Below are positions 57,697 to 64,000 of a stretch of 64,000 nt of DNA, one piece after another. The notes beneath the pieces are model-generated. The model was not told the DNA's origin. It did not search any database and was given only the letters and a program-made list of their open reading frames with translations. The stretch's first letter is position 1, and each line of letters starts with the position of its first letter. Source of the stretch: Vitis vinifera (Eukaryota; Streptophyta; Magnoliopsida; Vitales; Vitaceae); contig NC_081823.1 in NCBI RefSeq assembly GCF_030704535.1, forward strand, positions 9,079,001-9,143,000, written 5' to 3'. Made by a program: the position numbers and the translations under genes.

Positions 57697-57906
57697 TTTT
57701 TTTTTATAACCGAGGAACCTTCCATGGCCAAGCCCTAGAACTCTCCATGGGGACCCAAACCTCGGGGTGCTAACCGCCCCGCAACAACCAGCACCCGATA
57801 AATTCAAGGTATCATCAATGACAGGATTTGAACCTAGGACCATGTGTTACTTCCTAGGACCACACTTCCTAGTATTCGCCCCGACCAACTAGGCTACCTT
57901 GGCGGG
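57697..57906 (-). mobile_element. Complete tRNA-derived SINE with perfect 13-bp target duplication
   Basis: Minus-strand element of 210 bp: the head CCCGCCAAGGTAGCCTAG carries a box A-like TAGCCTAGTTGG, box B GGTTCAAATCC lies about 75 bases further (at 57824-57834), then a non-tRNA body and an A-rich tail. The direct repeats TTTATTATCTATT at 57684-57696 and 57907-57919 are identical and abut both ends. It differs in body and tail from the 51-156/57536-57640 family. Confidence 0.85.
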
Positions 57907-58575
57907 TTTATTATCTATTGGTTTTAGATGATAAAAGTAAATTTTCCTATTCAAAAAACCAAAAAAGTTGATAAAAGTTGACTCATTTTACTTATTTTGC
58001 ACTTTAAAGTTCTTACTTTTCCCCCTTTAAGATAGGAGTATTTGCTTTTTTGCTTTTCCTTCCTTTTTTCCAGAGACTTCCATCCACATTGGGATTCATT
58101 GGCAGCATGATTGGTACCATTTACATTTTCATGTTAAAATTAGTGAATGTTAATTCAATCTAAATCTCGTGCAATGAATGCTAATTCAAGCGAAATCTTT
58201 GTTTACATCTAATTGTACAATAGTGTTCTTGGATAGTTAATATTATAAAAATTCTAGCTTGGCCTATAGTCCAAATGAATCCAAGAATTCGAAAGTTTCA
58301 TCAATAGCATTGACAAGTTAAAAACATTCAAAGAGAAACCATAGTCCTTTGTTTTCCAAGAAAACAGAGCAATAAAAGAAAACAACAGTTATACACACAC
58401 ACAAAAAAACAAAACATTTGCAAGTAGGAAAAATAGCGAAGACCATCAATCCAACAAAAACTTCAGTCCAAGTTGTAATACATACTTTCAATAGCTCCAC
58501 AGCTGTTCAAACATACACTCTAGAATTCAAAACTTTCAGCAATAGCATTCCCCAGGTTACAATGCACTCCATTCG

Positions 58576-58625
58576 GTTACCAAAGAAATTAAGAAAAATA
58601 GTTACCAAAGAAATTAAGAAAAATA
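58576..58625 (+). repeat. Perfect 25-bp tandem duplication
   Basis: GTTACCAAAGAAATTAAGAA plus AAATA occurs twice in a row (58576-58600, 58601-58625) inside the presumed CWC15 leader intron. Confidence 0.95.
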
Positions 58626-59335
58626 AAAGAAAACCATATTTCGGTGCCTATCTTATCTCTCTCGCTTCCCTTGTAACTATGAGTTTTAGGTAAAGTGCAA
58701 TTTTCTGCATCCTCTAGGATGAAAAAATTACGATTCAAAGTTCCCTTTAATTTTCTCATTATTTTATCAGCATCCAACTGATTGTAACTAACCTACAAAT
58801 TGGGAATAGAGGTTGGAGCGGCGCCTTATACTCAGAGATGGATCAAAACGTAGCGTTTGAAGAAGAGATGTTTGAATGCTTTTGTGTAAATAAATCGGGC
58901 CTTCTTGGGCTGCAAGCAAAGCTTAAAGCGGGGTACAACGTGAGTTTAGCATCATTCGGGTGATCCAACCAGAAAAACAAAAAGAAATCATCAAACGTAA
59001 CCAATTCATTCCTTCTAAAAGCCCCTAATTCGAATTATCAACTACAAGAAACCCTAAGAAATGAAATATTTATAAAAGTCAGTCCAACATCCTGCTTGGA
59101 GCCACAAATCACCAAGGCCGTCTAGTTGCACGGAAAATCGAATGAAAGGAGAAGAAAAAATAGGAGGCTTTAGGATTGAATTAGTCCTCCAAGTTTCCTT
59201 CTGTTTCGCGATGATTTTCTTCGAATCCAAACGGAGCTCAAGGTCTTATATAGGAAAAATCGAAAACAAAAACCCTAAAATTGAACAGAAACGTAATAAC
59301 AAAAACAGTAGAGATTAGGGCTTCTTCCTTATTAC

Positions 59336-59480
59336 CTCCTGAGATTGTTCTTCGGTTTGCTTCGACCCGAGACACAAAGCGAAAAGAGAGAGAGAGAGAG
59401 AAAAGATGGATTGGGGGGACATATTTTGTTTCGGTCGGTGTTGATAGTCGCTGAAAACGACGTCGTTTCCAAAAACGAAC
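59336..59480 (-). promoter_or_regulatory. Probable CWC15 promoter / first leader exon
   Basis: The perfect palindrome AAACGACGTCGTTT is at 59455-59468 and a (GA)n tract of about ten units at 59384-59402 (CT-rich on the gene strand, as is common in plant leaders). A candidate leader exon ends at 59336 with a GT donor. Placement is inferred from the good acceptor just before the CWC15 start codon. Confidence 0.45.
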
Positions 59481-61858
59481 AAATTATATTTTGTCACCTG
59501 AAGGTTTCTCACAATTGCAAATAGCTCCTATCAAGTTTTGAAATTTACACTTTAATCCTCCTCCTCAGTCTAGGTCAATTGCTTATGTTATTAAATTGAA
59601 AAATTAGAAGTGATGTCATCATAGATCTTGCCTTGTCACCATATAGGGGCTATGATCTAACATAAATTGTATAAATTTTATTTTAGATTATGTTTTAATG
59701 TAAATGATTACTTCAACTACTTCTAAATGTTCCTAAATAATATTGAATTTATTGTGTATTTGTATTTAATAATTTTTTAAATTATTTCTTTTTAAAAATC
59801 ACGAGTGTTTTTAAAAGATTGGTAAGTATTACCTTACGATACAACGATTTATTTATTTGATTTGATTGAATTCCAAATGTTGCTTAATGGTAAAACTCAA
59901 TGACCTAAAAGAAGAGATTCGAAGAGAGAGCGTGCACAAAAATCAATTAATATATTGATAATTGGCTTCAAAAATATTTTTTTTAAAATATGTTTTAAAA
60001 TTAATTTTTATGTTCTTTTTATTGAAAAAAATATTCAAAGTATCAGTACATATGAGGCTCCTATTAAATGAGGGTATAAATAAATAAGATAAAAATATAA
60101 GAATACAGACCAATTAAACTCAAGTACAAACTAATTCATACTTACTGAAAAATTATCTTTTGATATCATCACAGGACCCTAATTTATTTTATTTTGTTAT
60201 CTTGATAGCGAGTCACATGTTTAGGATTAATTAGGACAATGGATATAGGCTAAAAGATATTTTAGAGGCTCATAACGATCCATTTATTGGTTATAAAGGC
60301 TTATATGAAACTCAAACAACATTATGACATGTTCAATTATCTCTAATCCTAACTTTGTTAGGTATTTTAACCATTATTGTAAGATTGTACCTTACCATAT
60401 CAATTCCATGCCCCTTTATCCATATTTGACTACTATGATATAAAGCTATCATTGTTCATAATCACATATAGATTGGTGGATTTATCATGGTAGGTGTTGT
60501 TGTGAACCATTTTTATGGTAAGAATATGATTCAATTACTCAATACAATGATCTTTGGAATCGTGATGTAATCATATCACATCATTTAAGGTTAATTTTGA
60601 AACGAAAGTTAAAATTTTTTTTTAAAAAAAAAAAGGTAAAAAAATTTATTTAAAAACCATACTTTGAAATTATAGTTTTAACACATTTAAAAACTATATT
60701 TTAAAACTGCAACTCTAATTTCGATATATATTTTTAAAATATGGTTTCAAGCTAATTTAAAAATAAAAGATCAAAAAATATATTTGAACAATAATTTCAC
60801 AAGATGTTTATAATTTGACCCAAAATTCGATTATTGTAAGTACATATTGCAAAGGATCTAGATGTGTGATGTTGACCTATCTTCAATAATTGAGATGAAT
60901 TCTCAACAAACCATGGACTCTTAAGGGAGCAAGCATGTTAACATACATGAAAGTGCCCACACCTTCAAGGAAAAAGATGTCTATGAGATTACCTTTAAAC
61001 AAACTTCCCATCCTTCTACACACGTGGGAACGCCTCCAATGTCCTCAACTACCAACTAACTATTGAAGCTTCAACAACTAGACGCTGTGAATATGCATTG
61101 AGTGAAAGCTAAGAGTGATGAGCCCCCCCTTGATTATGAGGGATAAAAACAATGTCTATTCCATATTTCTTTGTCACATACATTGTTGAATGTGACCTTA
61201 GCCTCCTTTAGAAGGTCCTTAGATGACATGTTTTTAGAATGAAAACGTCACATTTGTATTTTCTAAGTTACATTAAGCCCACGTATTTCTTTTGATTACG
61301 GCACCTCTCCTATAATCCTATCTCTTTTACTCAAAAAACTATTTTGGTATTATTTATTTTAAGGTATGCCTTAATTAATACTCTGTGTATTAGACTACGT
61401 GAGATTAGAGGACCTATATTATACATGTGGTGGATTACTCTTAAATATATAGGATGTATTTTAAAACCGTGAAGACCTGTTAAACTTAGAGTTGATAATA
61501 TCTATATGAAAGGAAATGAGCTATCCATTGAACTTAAAATTGACAATATTTATATGGAAAAGAGTAGGTTATCCTGACCTTGATATGAGATTTTGTTTAT
61601 ATGACCTCGTAATCTCATAACACTACATATATAGTGAAGTCCTTTTAATCATAAAATTGTCTTTTAAAGTCGTAAAAGCTTATTGGATCTATAGCCGCAA
61701 TAACAAGATATATGAATACTTATAAAATTAATGGTTATTCTCTATGATATGTTTATGTAAAGAAGAAATTCACAGCTTCATTTAAAGCTCATTGTCCACA
61801 TATGTCTATTCACATTTCTTTATTTTTCTTGTTTTAGTAATCTTGCTAAATCACGCAA

Positions 61859-62068
61859 CCTTAAGATATTGAAGCAAAGCTATGGATGCAACCATTGCAT
61901 TCCACTCCATATCATGGCATAGCTTCATTGGATAAGGAATAAAATCCAATCATTTAATTTCCACCTTAAGATATTGAAGCAAAGCTATGGATTCAACCAT
62001 TGCGTTCCACTCCATATCATGGCATAGCTTCATTGGATAAGGAATAAAATCCAATCATTTAATTTCCA
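61859..62068 (+). repeat. 105-bp tandem duplication with internal inverted repeat
   Basis: Two adjacent 105-base units (61859-61963, 61964-62068) differ at only a few positions. Each unit holds ATTGAAGCAAAGCTATGG near its start and CATGGCATAGCTTCATTGG further on, which are largely complementary, so each unit can fold into a hairpin. Confidence 0.9.
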
Positions 62069-62450
62069 TTTTGTTTTCTTAGAAATCAATAGTGAAATAG
62101 CAAGATATTATACTCATGTTTTGATCAAATGAATCCATTTTCATTTATTAGTTTGGATTATTTTTTTAGAATATCAATATAAATAATAAAAATTATTATT
62201 ATAGAAATGAAATGTGATATCTTATTTCGGATGAATGAAAACTGTTTCTAATCAAATTATTATAAATGATATTAAAATTGATTTTCAACGTTAGTTTAAA
62301 ATTATCTATCCCACTTGACACAAAGATAATAACGTGTCTATGATAGATGATTATGATATTATCATAAATGATAATAAAATTGATTTTCGACCTTAATATA
62401 AAACTTTGTCTATTTCACTTGACAAAAAAATGAGAATGTGTAAGGTGATT

Positions 62451-62475
62451 ATATATATATATATATATATATATA
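62451..62475. repeat. (TA)n microsatellite
   Basis: About twelve TA units upstream of the right-hand gene. Confidence 0.9.
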
Positions 62476-62914
62476 TCCCGAAACGGATAATATTTGCACA
62501 AAATAAGAAAAGATTATCACATCAAATCTTATATTTAGATTCCTTTCCATGGACCTTCTATATGGTTCTATGATTTGTCTCTATCCCCATCATAATTCCA
62601 TTCCCATTCCAATGCGTGGAAGTATAAAATTGAAGTACTTTTATGCTTCTAATCCTCTTTCATGTGGCATCTTCTTAAACTCTCTAGCATTCATTGTCTG
62701 AACTCTGAAGGTTATCCAAAGACATCAGAAGAAGATGTGACCATTATCCCAATACAAAAGAGGCAGAGAAAGAGGAGCCATGGCCCTCCAATTAACATAA
62801 CACAAGCTACCTCCACCAGTTGGGTTTGGTGGCCAACCTCCCACCATAAAAATCTCCCACAACTACTGTACCCGCCAGAATTCAAAACCCTTTTTCTTCA
62901 TTTTTTTTTTGGGG

Positions 62915-63893
62915 GGGTTTTATAAAAGATAAAGGAGGGATTCACCAAACGTAGAAATGAAATCAACCCCTCTCTGGTCTATACCTCGTTTCCAATTAAA
63001 ATCCAAAAAAGTAAGCGTTTGTATCACAACAAATAATCTTTGCTTTTATACTAATTCTCTTAACAATACAGAGATTTGCAGTTGAAGAAGTCTCTTCTCT
63101 CCTTTGAGCTTTGCTTACTGAATAAACAAAGCTCACACCGAAGTTAGGCCACCAGTTTGTTTCTCTTCTCCTATTCCCTTGGAATCAAAGCAAAGCTGTT
63201 TGATTCTTGGTCACCATCTGAACCCAACTTCACCTTCCTGTCTTATTCTTCACACCCTTCTTCTTCTTCTTCCTACTCCTCCTCTTCTCTATTTACACTT
63301 CCTATGGATTCAGCTACAACCATTCGAGCTTGGGACTTGAGGTCCATGGTTTTGTGAGCTTTACTGCTGAAAATTGAGGTTTTGGAAGTGCTTGAGTGGT
63401 GGGGTTTTGGAGGTTTTGGCAGTAAGTGATGAAATGGTGTGAGCACAGTTGAGTTTCTTGAAGCTTTGATAGGATTTAGCTGTGGGGTTTGGACTACTCA
63501 GATCTGAGAAAGTTGCTCACAGCTCAGAATTGGGGGCTGTACCCTGCTGCAGATGAGCCTGAATTCAAGCTTTTTTTCTTCAGAAAAGTACCTTTCTGAG
63601 ATCTTCTACTCACTTCTGCCTTGCTGGTACTTTCAAATCTTTCATTTCCCCTTGTAAGGCTTTTAACCAAAGCCAGATCCCAGTGAACTCATGCTGATTC
63701 TGTCGTTGGTTATAGACAATTGAAACCAGCATAAAGTCATGTCATTCCTTGACAACACAATCTTTTGTATACTCCTCTTCACAATAGGCGAAGGCCGGAA
63801 TCGTTTGGGTCATTCGAAATTTGACCATTTGTGCCACTTGAAGCTCATAGGCTTGTAGTTTAATATAATCCTGCTTTGTCTAACTGCTTCCCA
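62915..63893 (+). promoter_or_regulatory. Promoter and long uORF-containing leader of the right-edge gene
   Basis: A TATA-like GTTTTATAAAAG lies at about 62918-62929. Downstream is a long, less AT-rich leader with short open frames: 63157-63357 (66 codons, with an internal ATG at 63304), 63553-63657 (34), 63691-63723 (10) and 63739-63858 (39). A leader this long with several upstream ATGs usually means translational control. The leader may be spliced differently from what I assume. Confidence 0.45.
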
Positions 63894-64000
63894 ATGAACA
63901 CCCGGTACTTTTTCCCACCGGATTCACTCTGCAATTCAGGAATCTCGGTATCATTTTCATCCCTATCTCCAGCAGGAGAGGACAGAATGGCAGCTGGTGT
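63894..64000 (+). CDS. Probable N-terminus of an unidentified gene leaving the right edge
   Basis: The frame starting at the ATG at 63894 is open to the window end (35 codons) and contains a second in-frame ATG at 63987 with good context (ACAGAATGG). It reads MNTRYFFPPDSLCNSGIS, then a serine-rich stretch and GEDRMAAG. The earlier short frames all terminate before it, so it is the best candidate for the main start. I do not recognise the family; Ser-rich starts after uORF-bearing leaders are common in transcription factors, which is only a hint. Confidence 0.4.
   Translation, partial: MNTRYFFPPDSLCNSGISVSFSSLSPAGEDRMAAG

Larger units (their letters stand above)
56584..59335 (-). other. Probable 5'UTR intron of CWC15
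   Basis: On the minus strand the acceptor TTTTGGCAG ends 24 bases upstream of the CWC15 ATG. A donor CAGGAG|GTAATAAG lies at 59336/59335, next to a GC-richer tract with promoter-like features. I infer a 2.75 kb leader intron; another first exon between 58800 and 59300 is possible. It hosts two SINE-like elements and a small tandem repeat. Confidence 0.45.
59481..62600. other. Gene-free AT-rich region
   Basis: No coding sequence recognised. It contains the 105-bp tandem duplication at 61859-62068 and a (TA)n tract at 62451-62475. Confidence 0.55.

Noticed and set aside
57697-57906. A functional tRNA gene on the minus strand
   Set aside because: Box A and box B are present, but no cloverleaf is apparent, and an A-tail and target duplication mark it as a SINE.

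Overview
The window looks like nuclear DNA of a woody core eudicot. Grapevine (Vitis) is my best guess, from gene content and repeat style, but I cannot prove it. Gene structures are eukaryotic with GT/AG introns, intergenic DNA is very AT-rich, and LINE, SINE, MITE and LTR-element remnants are frequent. No prokaryotic, organellar or CRISPR-like content is visible.

Layout, left to right: (1) a dead LINE copy with a SINE-like tract (1-2690) lies beyond the last visible exon of an EMC8/9 gene (minus, start 4122), which appears to run off the left edge. (2) A two-RRM, glycine-rich hnRNP A/B-like gene (minus, 8084-10930). (3) A 10 kb gene-poor stretch (about 11.1-20.8 kb) with MITEs, a degenerate LTR pair around a very short interior, and an unidentified decayed coding-like tract. 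(4) A GBF-interacting-protein-1-like gene (plus, 21386-31460) with two homologous first exons, each with its own leader and ACGT-rich upstream DNA. (5) A nucleotide-sugar transporter of the UGNT1-like group (minus, 32489-35035), tail to tail with the previous gene. (6) CCDC22 homologue (minus, 36020-40083). (7) ABCG26, the pollen-wall half-size ABC transporter (plus, 41683-44787), head to head with CCDC22. (8) An AT-rich repeat zone with a well-bounded hAT MITE (46874-47286). (9) A TMEM245-like/AI-2E-transporter-fold membrane protein (plus, 49286-52457). (10) The spliceosomal protein CWC15 (minus, 53905-56559) with a probable 2.75 kb 5'UTR intron carrying SINEs. (11) A gene-free stretch, then the uORF-rich leader and probable first codons of an unidentified gene leaving the right edge (from about 62.9 kb).

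For every gene whose full length lies in the window I joined exons by hand. All donors/acceptors are GT/AG, phases agree, and the products have plausible family lengths: RRM protein 348 aa, GIP1-like 786 or 781 aa, transporter 383 aa, CCDC22 545 aa, ABCG26 686 aa, TMEM245-like 657 aa, CWC15 228 aa. The genes are mostly housekeeping and do not form a pathway. From memory, RRM protein, GIP1, ABCG26 and CWC15 match a short stretch of Arabidopsis chromosome 3 (AT3G13224, 13222, 13220, 13200), so the order is probably ancestral microsynteny. The most unusual features are the duplicated first exon of the GIP1-like gene with its ACGT-element clusters, the 16-nt retroposon tail between 20-bp target duplications, and the SINE/LINE tail resemblance. 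I saw no unambiguous new multi-gene system.
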